DNA of 64,000 nucleotides from Sphaerisporangium corydalis (GCF_025506355.1 NZ_JANZYP010000006.1:62001-126000); one strand, 5' to 3'; shown: positions 9,453-18,716, counted from the stretch's first letter. The notes: a model not told the origin generated them from the letters alone. A program made the numbers and translations.

Positions 9453-10430
9453 ATGCCCACGGTGGAAACGGTTCGCGGAAGCGTGGACGTCGGCGCCCTC
9501 GGCCAGACGCTGATGCACGAGCACGTCTTCGTCCTCGCCACCGAACACGTCGACAACTACGGGACCGGCGCCTGGTGGGACGAGGAACACCGGGTGGCCG
9601 ACGCGATCTCCAAGCTTCGCGCGCTCGCCGCCACGGGCGTCGCGACCATCGTCGATCCCACGGTCTGGGGGCTCGGCAGGTACATCCCGCGCGTCCAGCG
9701 CATCGCCGCCGAGGTGCCTGAGCTCAACGTGATCGTGGCCACCGGCCTGTACTGCTTCGACGACGTCCCCCACCAGTACGAGCACCGCGGCCCGGGACTG
9801 GTGATGGACATGCCCGAGCCCATGGTCGACGACTTCGTCCGCGACATCACTGAAGGCATCGCCGGCACCGGGGTCAAGGCGGCGTTCCTCAAGTGCGTGG
9901 TGGAGCACAAGGGCGTGACGCCGGGGGTCGAGCGCATCTGCCAGGCCGTGGCCCAGGCCCACCTCAGGACCGGGGTGCCGATCACCGTCCACACCAACGC
10001 GTACACCCAGGCGGGCCTGGCCGCCGCCGACCTGTTCGCCAAGGCGGGCGTGGACCTCACCAAGGTCGTCCTCGGGCACTCCGGCGACAGCAACGACCTC
10101 GACTACCTCATGCGGCTCGCCGACACCGGCGCCACGCTGGGCATGGACCGGTTCGGGCTGGAGCTCTACAACCCCACCGAGTCGCGGGTCGCCACGATCG
10201 CCGCCCTGTGCGAACGCGGCTACGCCGACCGCATGGTCCTCAGCCACGACAGCGCCTGCTTCATGGACTACTTCGGCGGCGCCTGGGACACCATGCTGGA
10301 GCAGACCGCGCCCAACTGGCGCTACGGCCACATCCACGAGAACGTCCTCCCCGCCCTCCGCGAAAAAGGCGTGACCGACGCCCAGCTCCACCAGATGCTC
10401 ATCACCAACCCCCGCCGCTACTTCTCCTGA
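9453..10430 (+). CDS. Phosphotriesterase-family metal-dependent hydrolase
   Basis: This 325-residue amidohydrolase-superfamily TIM barrel has the full binuclear metal site of the PTE/PHP/lactonase family: His22 and His24 (LMHEHVF), bridging Lys147 (AAFLKCVV), His180 (TVHTNA), His209 (GHSGD) and Asp266 (LSHDSA). The length matches PTE-like lactonases and PHP homologues. Natural substrates of this group are usually lactones; true phosphotriesterase activity is uncertain. The ATG follows GGGAGG at proper spacing, and a good promoter sits at 9383-9411. It appears monocistronic. Confidence 0.9.
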   Translation: MPTVETVRGSVDVGALGQTLMHEHVFVLATEHVDNYGTGAWWDEEHRVADAISKLRALAATGVATIVDPTVWGLGRYIPRVQRIAAEVPELNVIVATGLYCFDDVPHQYEHRGPGLVMDMPEPMVDDFVRDITEGIAGTGVKAAFLKCVVEHKGVTPGVERICQAVAQAHLRTGVPITVHTNAYTQAGLAAADLFAKAGVDLTKVVLGHSGDSNDLDYLMRLADTGATLGMDRFGLELYNPTESRVATIAALCERGYADRMVLSHDSACFMDYFGGAWDTMLEQTAPNWRYGHIHENVLPALREKGVTDAQLHQMLITNPRRYFS

Positions 10431-10540
10431 CCACGCGCGGCCACGAACGGCGCACCCCCGTGCGGCCACGAGCGGTGGGCTCGTCCTGAGACCGGAAGCC
10501 GGACAGCTCGGATCGTCCTGTCGTGGACCCTGGGCTGGAC

Positions 10541-10571
10541 TTGACCTGGAGTCAAGTCCAGGTTCTAGGGT
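10541..10571 (+). promoter_or_regulatory. MerR-family-type promoter with 19-bp spacer and dyad
   Basis: TTGACC (10541-10546) and TAGGGT (10566-10571) are 19 bases apart, the elongated spacing typical of promoters activated by MerR/SoxR-type regulators. Inside the spacer is a perfect inverted repeat, ACCTGGA (10544-10550) and TCCAGGT (10557-10563), with a 6-base centre. It drives the aldo/keto reductase gene. No MerR-family gene is in the window. Confidence 0.75.
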
Positions 10572-10578
10572 TCGGCGG

Positions 10579-10653
10579 GTGAACGACCTACCCGACATGA
10601 AGATCATCGGCTCCTTCGCGACCGTGATCCGGCCGACCCACAAGGGAGCGTGA
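10579..10653 (+). CDS. Possible 24-codon leader ORF
   Basis: A GTG at 10579 opens a 24-codon frame (starting VNDLPDMKII, ending THKGA) that stops at TGA 10651-10653, three bases before the ATG of the reductase. It begins about 8 bases after the -10 of the MerR-type promoter, so it could be translated leaderless. There is no family recognition and no separate ribosome site; it may be chance. Confidence 0.2.
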   Translation: MNDLPDMKIIGSFATVIRPTHKGA

Positions 10654-10655
10654 CC

Positions 10656-11705
10656 ATGCGCTATCGCGTTCTCGGCGGCACCGGCATCGAAGTGAGCGTC
10701 CACTGTCTCGGCACCATGATGTTCGGCGCCGTCGGCAACTCCGACCACGACGACTGCGCCCGCATCGTGCACACCGCCCTCGACCACGGGATCAACTTCG
10801 TCGACACCGCGGACATGTACTCCGCGGGCGAGTCCGAGGAGATCGTGGGCAAGGCGCTCAAGGGCCGCCGCGACGACGTCGTCCTCGCCACCAAGGTGCA
10901 CTTCCCGATGGGCGAAGGCCGCAACCAGGGCGGCAACTCGCGGCGCTGGATCCTCAAGGAGGTCGAGGACAGCCTGCGCCGCCTCCAGACCGACTGGATC
11001 GACCTCTACCAGGTCCACCGCCCCGACCACACGACCGACATCGAGGAGACGCTCTCGGTCCTGACCGACCTCGTGAGCCAGGGGAAGATCCGCGCCTTCG
11101 GGTGCTCGACCTTCCCGGCCGAGGACATCGTCGAGGCGTACCACGTCGCCGACCGTCGTGGCCTGCAACGCTTCAGGACCGAGCAGCCGCCGTACTCGCT
11201 CCTGGCCCGCGGAATCGAGACCTCCCTGCTGCCGACCTGCTTGCGCCTCGGCATGGGGGTGCTCACCTGGAGCCCGCTCGCCTCCGGCTTCCTGTCCGGC
11301 AAGTACCGCAAGGGCCGGCCCGTCGACCTCTCCAGCGGGCGCGCGTCGCTCATGCCGTCGCGCTTCGACCCGTCGATCCCCGAGAACGTGGCCAAGCTGG
11401 AGCTCGTCGAGAAGCTGGCCGAGGTCGCGGACGGGCTCGGCTGCTCGCTGCCCGAACTCTCCGTGGCCTTCACCCTCGTGCACCCCGCCGTCACCTCGGT
11501 GATCACCGGGCCGAGGACCATGGAACAGCTCGGCGAACTGTTGAAGGGCGCCTCGCTCGTCCTCACCGACGAGGTCCTCGACCGCCTCGACGAGATCGTG
11601 CCCCCCGGCACCAACGCCTACCACCCCGACGGCGCCTGGCTCCCCCCCTCCCTCACCACCCCCACAACCCGCCGCCGCCCCACCCCCGACCGCCCCGCCA
11701 CCTAA
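10656..11705 (+). CDS. Aldo/keto reductase
   Basis: This 349-residue NADPH-dependent TIM-barrel oxidoreductase has the AKR tetrad Asp50, Tyr55, Lys80 and His121 (NFVDTADMYSAGE, LATKVHF, YQVHRPD). The C-terminal cofactor segment (VITGPRTMEQLGELL) is also present. The tail after residue about 330 is Pro/Thr/Arg-rich and probably disordered. ATG 10656 is chosen over GTG 10650 because AAGGGAG lies 7 bases upstream of it. The MerR-type promoter suggests induction by a small molecule or oxidative signal, as seen for AKRs adjacent to MerR regulators in actinomycetes. The natural substrate is unknown. Confidence 0.92.
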   Translation: MRYRVLGGTGIEVSVHCLGTMMFGAVGNSDHDDCARIVHTALDHGINFVDTADMYSAGESEEIVGKALKGRRDDVVLATKVHFPMGEGRNQGGNSRRWILKEVEDSLRRLQTDWIDLYQVHRPDHTTDIEETLSVLTDLVSQGKIRAFGCSTFPAEDIVEAYHVADRRGLQRFRTEQPPYSLLARGIETSLLPTCLRLGMGVLTWSPLASGFLSGKYRKGRPVDLSSGRASLMPSRFDPSIPENVAKLELVEKLAEVADGLGCSLPELSVAFTLVHPAVTSVITGPRTMEQLGELLKGASLVLTDEVLDRLDEIVPPGTNAYHPDGAWLPPSLTTPTTRRRPTPDRPAT

Positions 11706-12101
11706 CCCCCACCCCCCCGCCGCCACACACTCCCTTCCGCTGTCCCGTGTCGCGATACGGGCGCCGAGGCGGCGGGAGGGGGTACGGCGAGGTCGGCGCC
11801 CTGTGTGGCGCCGGGCTCGGGGGAGAAGGTCCTCGCCTCCGGCTCGGGGGAGAAGGTCCTCGCCTCCGGCTCGGGCAGTCTTCCCAAGGCCTACCGGCCC
11901 TGCCGCCATTCCCGCGCCCGACCGACCCCCGGACCCCCCCGACCCCGCGATCCCGACCCGCGACCATCTCCTCGCACACTGGCACGTAGTGGGGCCGACG
12001 CGGTGGGACGGGGTACGGCCAGGCCGGCGCCCTGTACGGCGGCCCCGCCGGTAGCGGTGGGTTACTGTCTGGACCCGCGAAGGGTTCGTGGGGTCCGTGC
12101 T
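11706..12101. repeat. Intergenic region with tandem and dispersed repeats
   Basis: No gene was recognised here. Bases 11815-11880 hold about two and a half tandem copies of a 27-bp unit containing GAGAAGGTCCTCGCCTCCGG. A second element with core GGCGCCCTGT is present at 11776-11815 and again at 11985-12042. Related copies of both elements occur at 19.86-19.99 kb, and the tandem unit resembles the pair at 18717-18761. This points to a small dispersed non-coding repeat family. Confidence 0.7.
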
Positions 12102-12854
12102 CTAGATGGTGAAGCCGCCGTCGACGTTGATGGTCGCGCCGGTGATGTACCGGCCGCCGTCGCCGGCGAGGTGCGCGACGGTGGCGGCGATCTCGTCGGG
12201 GGTGGCGTAGCGGCCCAGGGCGGTGAAGCTCCTGATCGCGTCGGCGTTCGGGTTGTCGGCGGGATTGGCGTCGGTGTCGGTAGGACCAGGGTTGACCAGG
12301 TTGGCGGTGATGCCACGCGGGCCCAGGTCGCGGGCCAGTCCCTTGGTCATGCCGATGAGCGCCGTCTTGCTCAGCGCGTACAACGTGAACCCCGGAAAGA
12401 CCGTCCGTTCGCCCACGTTGCTGCCGACACTGATGATCCGCCCACCCTCCGTCATATGACGCGCCGCCGCACGCGACGCCATGAAGGGCGCCCGGACGTT
12501 GACGGCGACGGTCCGGTCGAACTCGGCCGGGCCGAGGTCCTCGATCGGACCGACGACGAAGACGCCGGCGTTGTTGACCAGGATGTCGAGCCGCCCGAAC
12601 GTCGCGGCGGCCTCGTCCACGGCGGCCGTGACCGCCGCGACGTCGGCGCTGTCGGCCTGGACGGCCACCGCACGCCGTCCGATCTCCTTGATCTGGTCGA
12701 CCACCGCGGCGGCCCGTTCGGTCTCGTGCTCGTAGGTCAGCACCACGTCGGCGCCGTCCTCGGCCAGTCGCAGTGCGACGGCCCTGCCGATGCCCCGGCT
12801 CCCGCCGGTGACCAGCGCCGTCCTGCCTTCGATCTTGTTCATGGCCACGAGCAT
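12102..12854 (-). CDS. Short-chain dehydrogenase/reductase (FabG-like)
   Basis: This 250-residue classical SDR has the cofactor motif TGGSRGIGRA, NNAGVF (structural), SVGSN serine, YALSK (YxxxK) catalytic pair, and the NPGPTDTDANP loop. FabG-like 3-ketoacyl reductases and sugar or steroid dehydrogenases share this profile; no neighbour reveals the substrate. ATG 12854 has a GAGGG upstream; an internal ATG at 12842 is possible but lacks a clear ribosome site. It is monocistronic on the minus strand. Confidence 0.9.
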   Translation of the reverse strand: MLVAMNKIEGRTALVTGGSRGIGRAVALRLAEDGADVVLTYEHETERAAAVVDQIKEIGRRAVAVQADSADVAAVTAAVDEAAATFGRLDILVNNAGVFVVGPIEDLGPAEFDRTVAVNVRAPFMASRAAARHMTEGGRIISVGSNVGERTVFPGFTLYALSKTALIGMTKGLARDLGPRGITANLVNPGPTDTDANPADNPNADAIRSFTALGRYATPDEIAATVAHLAGDGGRYITGATINVDGGFTI

Positions 12855-12989
12855 GTCGCCCTCGTGAGCACCCGGTCTGGCGCTAATCCGACCTCGCGTT
12901 CCCAGTTCCAGGTCCGATTCCGGGAAGGGCCGAGAGGGCTACATGCGGGTTGCTCGCGGAAGCCGGGCCAGGTGTGCCGGCCCGACGGG

Positions 12990-14102
12990 CTACATGAGCG
13001 GGTTGCCGGGCGAGTCGAGCCAGATGTGCTGGCCCGCGGGGGTGACGGTCATCCCGAACCGGTCGCGGTCGGGAGCCCCCCAGGAGACCCAGCGCAGGTA
13101 GGCGGCCTCCACCTCCGCCCACAGGTCGCGGGGCCCCCGGTGGAAGACCGAGGACTGCTTGTACCCGGGTGCGCGATGCACCTGCGCCTCGGAGTCGCCC
13201 GACCAGAGCCACAGCCGGAATCCGCCGTCCTCCTCGCCGGCGTGCGTGCCGTACACGTCCGGCAGCGACCCGGCGACGGCGACGTCCGCCCCGGCCGAGG
13301 ACCGCACCACCCTGCGCGGGTCGAGATGGGTGGCCGACCGGCGGTACGGCCCCTCGACCTGGGCGGGGACCAGCCGTTGCGACCGCATCGGCATGGCGGC
13401 CACCCCTCGGTGGAACCTGCCCACGGCGGTGCCGTCCCCGGCGGCGGTCAGCCTGAGCAGGTGGCCGCCCTCCCACCGGGGTGTCCAGGGGAGCACGATC
13501 AGCCCGCCGGGGCGGGTCTGCTCCACCCACGGATGCGGCACCTCACGCACGCCGCGGGTGACGTGGACCCGGTCGTACAGCGCCCCGTCCGGCCAGCCCC
13601 TGGCGCCGTCCCCGAGGAGCAGCCGGGGCGAGAGCCCGGACCGCTTCAGGTTCCCTGCGGCCTCGGCGAACACGAGCCGGTCGGTTTCGATGCTGGTGAC
13701 GTTCTCGTCCCCGAGGCGCCGCGCCAGCAGCCCGGCCGTCCACCCCGTGCCCGTGCCGATCTCCAGGACCTCGTCCCCGTCGAAGGGGTCGAGCAGGGAC
13801 AGGGCCGCCGCGACGATGCCCGGCGCGGACACCGAGGAGGCGAAGGCGCCGATGGGCTGTCTCATGTCGCCCATGCCGTCGTCGATCCGCGTGACGATCA
13901 CGGCGTCGGAGTACGCGGCGGCCAGCCACATTCCCGGGTCGGCCGCTCGGTCGATCAGGTAGCCGGGGCCGTCGTCGGGGTGGCACCAGGCCCGGTCGGG
14001 AATGAACAGATGGCGGGGTACGGAACGCATGGCACCCTGCCATCGATCGTCGAGATCCGTCAGCCGATCAGTGAGGGCGGAATTATGCTCACTGATGGTC
14101 AT
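12990..14102 (-). CDS. PCMT-like SAM-dependent methyltransferase
   Basis: This 370-residue protein resembles protein-L-isoaspartate O-methyltransferase. It has an N-terminal VPRHLFIP segment, the substrate loop YSDAVIVTRIDDG, SSVSAPGIVAA, and SAM motif I VLEIGTGTGWTAGLLA followed by VTSIE. It is longer than PCMT (about 210 residues), with about 160 extra C-terminal residues containing WLWSGDSEAQVH. In actinomycetes such extended PCMT homologues occur as repair enzymes or as modifiers in lanthipeptide and graspetide clusters. No RiPP precursor or ATP-grasp gene is adjacent here, so that role is not supported. Confidence 0.85.
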   Translation of the reverse strand: MTISEHNSALTDRLTDLDDRWQGAMRSVPRHLFIPDRAWCHPDDGPGYLIDRAADPGMWLAAAYSDAVIVTRIDDGMGDMRQPIGAFASSVSAPGIVAAALSLLDPFDGDEVLEIGTGTGWTAGLLARRLGDENVTSIETDRLVFAEAAGNLKRSGLSPRLLLGDGARGWPDGALYDRVHVTRGVREVPHPWVEQTRPGGLIVLPWTPRWEGGHLLRLTAAGDGTAVGRFHRGVAAMPMRSQRLVPAQVEGPYRRSATHLDPRRVVRSSAGADVAVAGSLPDVYGTHAGEEDGGFRLWLWSGDSEAQVHRAPGYKQSSVFHRGPRDLWAEVEAAYLRWVSWGAPDRDRFGMTVTPAGQHIWLDSPGNPLM

Positions 14103-14659
14103 CTGCCCTCCACTGACCTCTTTTCTCCCCTGTTCATCGCATTCCCTGGAACCGGCCGTCTGGCTCCATCACGCCGGTTCGCTTTCGCCCCGGCTTTCTG
14201 CCGATCGTAACCCGCTCTGCTCGGCGCGGAGGACTCTTTGGCCAAAGACCGAGGGGCCGAGGTCTACCTGGTCGCGGATCTCCAGGAACGCCTTATCCGG
14301 CGTTATTCTGGATTTTCATCCACCTTCGCCATGCAGGGGCATCTTGCAGGCATAATGCCCTTATGTCACCCGATCTCGTACGTCCACCATGGTGTACAGA
14401 CATGCCTGCCGTAATCGGCTGAACAACGCTATTTCTAGGTAAACCAGACCTGATTGCCGAAGGGCCAAGGCGGCAATGGGGATAAAAAGGTGGGCGATCC
14501 TGGTGTCGCAAGGGCTTTTCCGGCTTCAAGGCGAACGCATTGACCTTTGTTAGGGCGTTAGCGCGTTCGGCATGTCGAATATTGAGCATACCGTGGTTAC
14601 CGCCACAAATGTGGTACAAAAATCTCGATTCCCTGGAATCGTTGACGACATGGAACGCA
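14103..14659. other. Gene-free region upstream of the collagen-like gene
   Basis: This stretch of about 557 bases is visibly richer in A/T than its flanks, as expected for a divergent regulatory region between the PCMT-like gene and the collagen-like gene. A TTGACC at 14540-14545 has no convincing -10 partner. Short frames here lack ribosome sites and family resemblance. No RNA gene was recognised. Confidence 0.5.
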
Positions 14660-16303
14660 ATGACCTTCGATCACGACATATGCACATCAGCCAGTAAATC
14701 GCGCATACGACGGCGTACCTTGACGATTACCACCACGGCGGTGGGCGCCTTTCTGGCCTTGTCCTGCCAGACGGCCGGCTCCGCCGCGCAGAACCCGGTG
14801 ACCGGCCGCCCCGGCCCGGCCGCAGGCGAGGGCGACGCCCGCACCGCCCGCCACGCCGGCATGATCCTGGGCCGGGTGGTGTCCCGGCCTGGGAAGCGAG
14901 CCGCCACCGGGCCGTGCCGATGCCACCACCGCCACAAGCACTGCCCCTGCCCGCCCCCCGGCCCGCAGGGAGAGCCGGGCCCGCCTGGTCCTGCGGGCCC
15001 ACCGGGACCGCCCGGCCCGGCCGGGGAGGCACTCCCAGGTCCTGCGGGACCTCCCGGTCCGGCGGGCCCGGCTGGACTCACCGGTCCCGCGGGGGCCGAT
15101 GGCGCGATCGGTCTCACGGGCCCGACGGGCTTGCCAGGCGCGATAGGCCTGACGGGGGCCGCGGGTGCGGCCGGGGCCGACGGGGCGATCGGCCCCGTAG
15201 GTCCCGTGGGCCCCGCAGGCGCAGCAGGTCTGACGGGGGCGGCAGGTCCGGCCGGGGCTGACGGGGCGATCGGTCCCGTGGGCCCCGCCGGTCCTACGGG
15301 TCTGACGGGGGCGGCAGGTCCGGCCGGGGCCGATGGGGCGATCGGTCCTGTGGGACCGGCGGGTCCTGCGGGTCCGACCGGCTTGACGGGGGCCGCCGGT
15401 CCGACGGGTCTGACGGGGGCCGCGGGTGCGGCGGGGGCTGACGGGGCGGTCGGTCCTGTGGGACCGGCGGGCCCTGCGGGTGCGACCGGCCTGACAGGTG
15501 CCGCCGGTCCGACCGGCCTGACGGGGGCGGTAGGTCCGGCCGGGGCTGACGGGGCGATCGGCCCTGCGGGACCGGCTGGTCCCGCGGGTCCTGCGGGGGC
15601 TGATGGTGCGGTCGGTCCTGCGGGACCTGCTGGTCCCGCGGGCACTGATGGGGCGGTCGGTCCTGCGGGTCCTGCGGGTCCTGCTGGCCCTGCGGGCCCT
15701 GCGGGGGCCGATGGCGCGACCGGTGCTACGGGACCGGCAGGACCCACGGGACCCCAGGGTCCTCCGGGACCGGCGGGCGTGACGGCGCTGGGCGCCGGGG
15801 CGACGGGCCCGGAAGGCCCACCAGGACCGGTCGGCCCGGCGGGCTCGAACGGGGTACGTGGTCCCGCCGGACCGGCAGGACCACGGGGACCCGCCGGACC
15901 GCAGGGGCCCATCGGACCTCCCGGACCCGCAGGCTCGGGCTCGGGTCAGGCGGCCGGGGTCGGCGGCGCGCCGGCCGGTCTCAGCTCCCTGGTCGTGGTG
16001 CGTCCCACAGGCATCCACACGTTCACGGCGTTCGTGCGGGCCGACGGCGCGACGTTCGTCCGGGATCCGTTCACGAAGACCGGACTGATCTGGCATGACG
16101 TCTCGACGTTGGCGGGCTACCCCGCCGACGTGAACGACGTGTCCATCGCCATGCTGCAGCCGTTCTCGGACAGCCTGTACCTCACCGTGCGGACGTCCAC
16201 CGGGCACGTGGCCCAGACCCGGTGCAGCGCGTGCGACGCGGGCACCGAGGTCTGGCCGAACAACTGCACGCCCTTCGTCGACATCACACCGCCGAACCTG
16301 TAG
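14660..16303 (+). CDS. Secreted collagen-like repeat protein
   Basis: The protein is about 547 residues. It has a basic N terminus and hydrophobic signal segment ([21 protein letters not shown]), then a spacer with a Cys/His cluster at residues 86-97 ([12 protein letters not shown]). About 108 uninterrupted Gly-X-Y triplets follow (residues about 101-424), then a 120-residue globular C domain with three Cys ([17 protein letters not shown]). The triplets form higher-order blocks of the type [22 protein letters not shown]. Collagen triplets imply a trimeric rod, and the C domain may trimerise or bind. ATG 14660 is preferred over 14540 because it puts the signal sequence near the N terminus. Function is probably cell-surface or spore/hyphal coat; this is inference. 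Confidence 0.85.
   Translation: MTFDHDICTSASKSRIRRRTLTITTTAVGAFLALSCQTAGSAAQNPVTGRPGPAAGEGDARTARHAGMILGRVVSRPGKRAATGPCRCHHRHKHCPCPPPGPQGEPGPPGPAGPPGPPGPAGEALPGPAGPPGPAGPAGLTGPAGADGAIGLTGPTGLPGAIGLTGAAGAAGADGAIGPVGPVGPAGAAGLTGAAGPAGADGAIGPVGPAGPTGLTGAAGPAGADGAIGPVGPAGPAGPTGLTGAAGPTGLTGAAGAAGADGAVGPVGPAGPAGATGLTGAAGPTGLTGAVGPAGADGAIGPAGPAGPAGPAGADGAVGPAGPAGPAGTDGAVGPAGPAGPAGPAGPAGADGATGATGPAGPTGPQGPPGPAGVTALGAGATGPEGPPGPVGPAGSNGVRGPAGPAGPRGPAGPQGPIGPPGPAGSGSGQAAGVGGAPAGLSSLVVVRPTGIHTFTAFVRADGATFVRDPFTKTGLIWHDVSTLAGYPADVNDVSIAMLQPFSDSLYLTVRTSTGHVAQTRCSACDAGTEVWPNNCTPFVDITPPNL
14960..15931 (+). repeat. Collagen Gly-X-Y coding repeat, about 108 triplets
   Basis: This is a near-continuous 9-bp periodicity with larger repeat blocks of about 54-81 bases around GGGGCNGACGGGGCGATCGG. 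It encodes the collagen-like stalk. The blocks are prone to slippage, so length variation between strains is expected. Confidence 0.9.
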
Positions 16304-16316
16304 AGGCGAGATGACG

Positions 16317-16355
16317 GCGGGTGCCGTACTGGGACCACCCTGGTACGGCACCCGC
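16317..16355 (+). terminator. Hairpin terminator of the collagen-like gene
   Basis: A perfect 13-bp stem, GCGGGTGCCGTAC (16317-16329) and GTACGGCACCCGC (16343-16355), lies 14 bases after the stop. No U-run follows, as is common for actinobacterial terminators. Confidence 0.7.
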
Positions 16356-16481
16356 CGCGTGTGGTGCCCGTCCTCCGGATCGGAGGACGAGATGACGGCA
16401 CATGTCGATTCGCCCGCCGGCCGTTCGTGTAGGAGGTGAGGGGCCGGCACGGTGCCGCCCCCGTTCGCGGAAGGATCAGGC

Positions 16482-17063
16482 ATGGGCGAGGTGGTCGTCA
16501 CCATGAACGTGACGCTGGACGGTGTGACGCAGTCACCGGGACGTGCCGGGGAGGACGTCCGGGGCGGATTCGAGCACGGCGGCTGGGCGGCGCCGTACGA
16601 CGACGAGGTCAAGGGCAGGGCGATGGCCCAGGGGATGGCCAAGACGGGCGCGATGCTGTTCGGCAGGCGGACCTACGAGGACTTCTTCAGCGTGTGGCCC
16701 AACCGCACCGACAACCCGTTCACCGGGTTCCTCGACAATGTCCAGAAGTACGTCGCGTCCACGACGCTGCGCGGGCCGCTTCCGTGGCGGAACTCCACGC
16801 TGCTCGACGGCGACGCGGCGGACGCGGTGGCCGGGCTCAAGGAGGGGGACGGCCCAGATCTCGCGGTGATCGGCAGCGTGGAGCTGGTGCGGTCGCTGGC
16901 GCGCCGCGGGCTGGTGGACGAGTATGTGCTCCTCATCCACCCGCTGGTCCTCGGCTCGGGACGGCGTCTGTTCGCCGACGGCGATCCGACGGCGCACCTG
17001 CGGCTCGTCGACAGCCTGACGACCGGCGCCGGGGTCGTCATCGCGACGTACCAGCCCAAATGA
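16482..17063 (+). CDS. Dihydrofolate reductase-like / RibD C-terminal domain protein
   Basis: This 193-residue protein of the RibD_C/DHFR-like fold has the N-terminal strand VVVTMNVTLDGVTQ, the pocket AMLFGRRTYEDFFSVWP, the segment VIGSVELVRSLARRGLVDEYVLLIHPLVLG, and LRLVDSLTTGAGVVIATYQP. This is the standalone actinobacterial family of NADPH-binding reductases of unknown substrate. ATG 16482 has GGAAGG upstream. It lies 34 bases before the DGPF gene and likely heads an operon with it and the ECF sigma factor. Confidence 0.88.
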   Translation: MGEVVVTMNVTLDGVTQSPGRAGEDVRGGFEHGGWAAPYDDEVKGRAMAQGMAKTGAMLFGRRTYEDFFSVWPNRTDNPFTGFLDNVQKYVASTTLRGPLPWRNSTLLDGDAADAVAGLKEGDGPDLAVIGSVELVRSLARRGLVDEYVLLIHPLVLGSGRRLFADGDPTAHLRLVDSLTTGAGVVIATYQPK

Positions 17064-17097
17064 GCGGCGAGGAAGATCTGATCGGAAGGACGCGGCC

Positions 17098-17451
17098 ATG
17101 ACGAGGTATCTGCTCAGCATCTACCAGCCCGACGGCCCCCCTCCAGGGCCGGAGATCATGGACCAGGTGGACAGGGACCTGCGCGAGCTGAACGGCCAGA
17201 TGAAGGCCGCCGGGGCATGGGTCTTCACCGGGCCGCTGCACCCCGCGGACTCGGCGACCGTGGTCCAGCGGCGCGGCGGCGAGGTCGTCATGACCGACGG
17301 CCCCTACCTCGAGGGCAAGGAGCACGTCGGCGGGTTCTGGATCATCGACGCGGTCGACCTGGACGAGGCCCTGGAATGGGGCACCAAGGCGAACCGCGCC
17401 ATCGGCCTCCCCATCGAGGTCCGCCCCTTCGCCGGCCCACCCACCTCCTGA
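17098..17451 (+). CDS. DGPF/YCII-domain protein
   Basis: This 117-residue protein carries the eponymous motif ([22 protein letters not shown]) of DGPF proteins, in a YCII-like ferredoxin fold. DGPF proteins are the conserved genomic partners of ECF42-type sigma factors, and here the sigma gene follows by 10 bases. The exact role of DGPF proteins is unknown; signal perception or enzymatic modification upstream of the sigma factor has been suggested. Confidence 0.9.
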   Translation: MTRYLLSIYQPDGPPPGPEIMDQVDRDLRELNGQMKAAGAWVFTGPLHPADSATVVQRRGGEVVMTDGPYLEGKEHVGGFWIIDAVDLDEALEWGTKANRAIGLPIEVRPFAGPPTS

Positions 17452-17461
17452 CCTGGCGTCT

Positions 17462-18694
17462 GTGAGCGTCGTTCCCGTCGCCGAGATCGAGCGGGTGTTC
17501 CGGGCCGAGTACGGGCGCGCGGTCGCCGTCCTGACCCGCGTCCTCGGCGGGATCGACCTCGCCGAGGACGCGGTCCAGGAGGCGTTCACCGCCGCCACGC
17601 TCCACTGGCCGTCGGACGGGCTGCCGCCCAGCCCGGCGGGCTGGATCATCACCACGGCCCGGAACCGCGCGATCGACCATCTCCGACGCGAGGCCTCCCG
17701 GGACGACCGGCACGCCCAGGCCGCGCTCATCCACGTCCGCGACGAGCCGATCGAGGAGGGCCCCGTGCGGGACGAGCGCCTGCGACTGATCTTCACCTGC
17801 TGCCATCCCGCGCTGTCCCGCCCCGCCCAGGTGGCCCTGACGCTGCGGCTCCTCGGCGGGCTCACGACCACGGAGATCGCCCGCGCGTTCCTCGTCCCCG
17901 AGCCGACCATGGCGCAGCGCCTCGTCCGCGCGAAGAGCAAGATCCGTGACGCGAACATCCCGTACCACGTCCCCCGCGAGGCCGAGCTGCCTGACCGGCT
18001 CCGCGCCGTGCTGGCCGTCGTTTACTTGATCTTCAACGAGGGGTACACCGCCAGCTCGGGGGAGCGGCTGATCCGCGAGGACCTCTGCGCCGAGGCCGTC
18101 CGGCTGGGACGGCTGCTCGCCGAGCTCATGCCGGACGAGCCCGAGGTGCTCGGCCTGCTCGCCCTCATGCTGCTGGCCGAGTCACGGCGCGGCGCCCGTA
18201 CGACCGCCGGGGGTGACCTGGTCCGCCTGGCCGACCAGGACCGGGGCCGCTGGGATCGGGACCTGGTCCGCGAGGGCCAGGCCATCGTCCGGGACTGCCT
18301 CCGCCGCGACCGGCCCGGGCCGTACCAGATCCAGGCGGCGATCAACGCCGTACACAGCGACGCCGCGACTGCGGAATCGACCGACTGGACCCAGATCGTG
18401 CAGCTCTACGATCAGTTGCTCGTGTACGACCCCAACCCGGTCGTCGCCCTCCACCGGGCCGTCGCGGTCGCCGAGGTCGACGGCCCCGAGACCGCCCTCG
18501 CCCTCGTCGACTCCCTCGCCGGCGACCTCGACTCCTACCACCTGCTGCACGCCATCCGCGGCGAACTCCTCCACCGCCTGGGCCGCGACCCCGAGGCGGC
18601 CACCGCCTACCAGTCGGCCCTGACCCGCACCACCAACACCGCCGAACGCTCCCACTTGACCCGAACCCTCACCTCCCTCCCCGCCCCCAACTGA
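17462..18694 (+). CDS. ECF42-type RNA polymerase sigma factor with C-terminal extension
   Basis: This 410-residue ECF sigma has sigma-2 at about 5-75 ([27 protein letters not shown]), sigma-4 at about 105-165 ([33 protein letters not shown]), and a long helical, TPR-like extension from about 180 ([34 protein letters not shown]). The long extension with an adjacent DGPF gene and no anti-sigma gene is diagnostic of ECF42. The extension is thought to control activity in cis. GTG 17462 is the start; no other in-frame start fits the sigma-2 beginning. Target promoters may include its own operon at 16.4 kb. Confidence 0.93.
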   Translation: MSVVPVAEIERVFRAEYGRAVAVLTRVLGGIDLAEDAVQEAFTAATLHWPSDGLPPSPAGWIITTARNRAIDHLRREASRDDRHAQAALIHVRDEPIEEGPVRDERLRLIFTCCHPALSRPAQVALTLRLLGGLTTTEIARAFLVPEPTMAQRLVRAKSKIRDANIPYHVPREAELPDRLRAVLAVVYLIFNEGYTASSGERLIREDLCAEAVRLGRLLAELMPDEPEVLGLLALMLLAESRRGARTTAGGDLVRLADQDRGRWDRDLVREGQAIVRDCLRRDRPGPYQIQAAINAVHSDAATAESTDWTQIVQLYDQLLVYDPNPVVALHRAVAVAEVDGPETALALVDSLAGDLDSYHLLHAIRGELLHRLGRDPEAATAYQSALTRTTNTAERSHLTRTLTSLPAPN

Positions 18695-18716
18695 CCCGCC
18701 CACCGCCGCTACTCCT

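Noticed and set aside
12990-14102. PCMT-like methyltransferase as part of a lanthipeptide or graspetide cluster
   Set aside because: No precursor, lanthionine synthetase or ATP-grasp gene is adjacent; neighbours are an SDR and a collagen-like gene.
14293-14619. 108-codon minus-strand frame upstream of the collagen gene
   Set aside because: No ribosome site, domain or codon bias supports it. It lies in an A/T-richer regulatory stretch.
14540-14659. Upstream ATG for the collagen-like gene
   Set aside because: It would place the signal sequence about 60 residues into the protein. The ATG at 14660 gives a normal signal peptide.
14671-15912. Minus-strand Gly/Pro/Ala repeat frame opposite the collagen gene
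   Set aside because: The reverse complement of Gly-Pro-Ala codons again gives Gly/Pro/Ala, so it mimics a repeat protein. The plus strand has the signal peptide and true Gly-X-Y phase.
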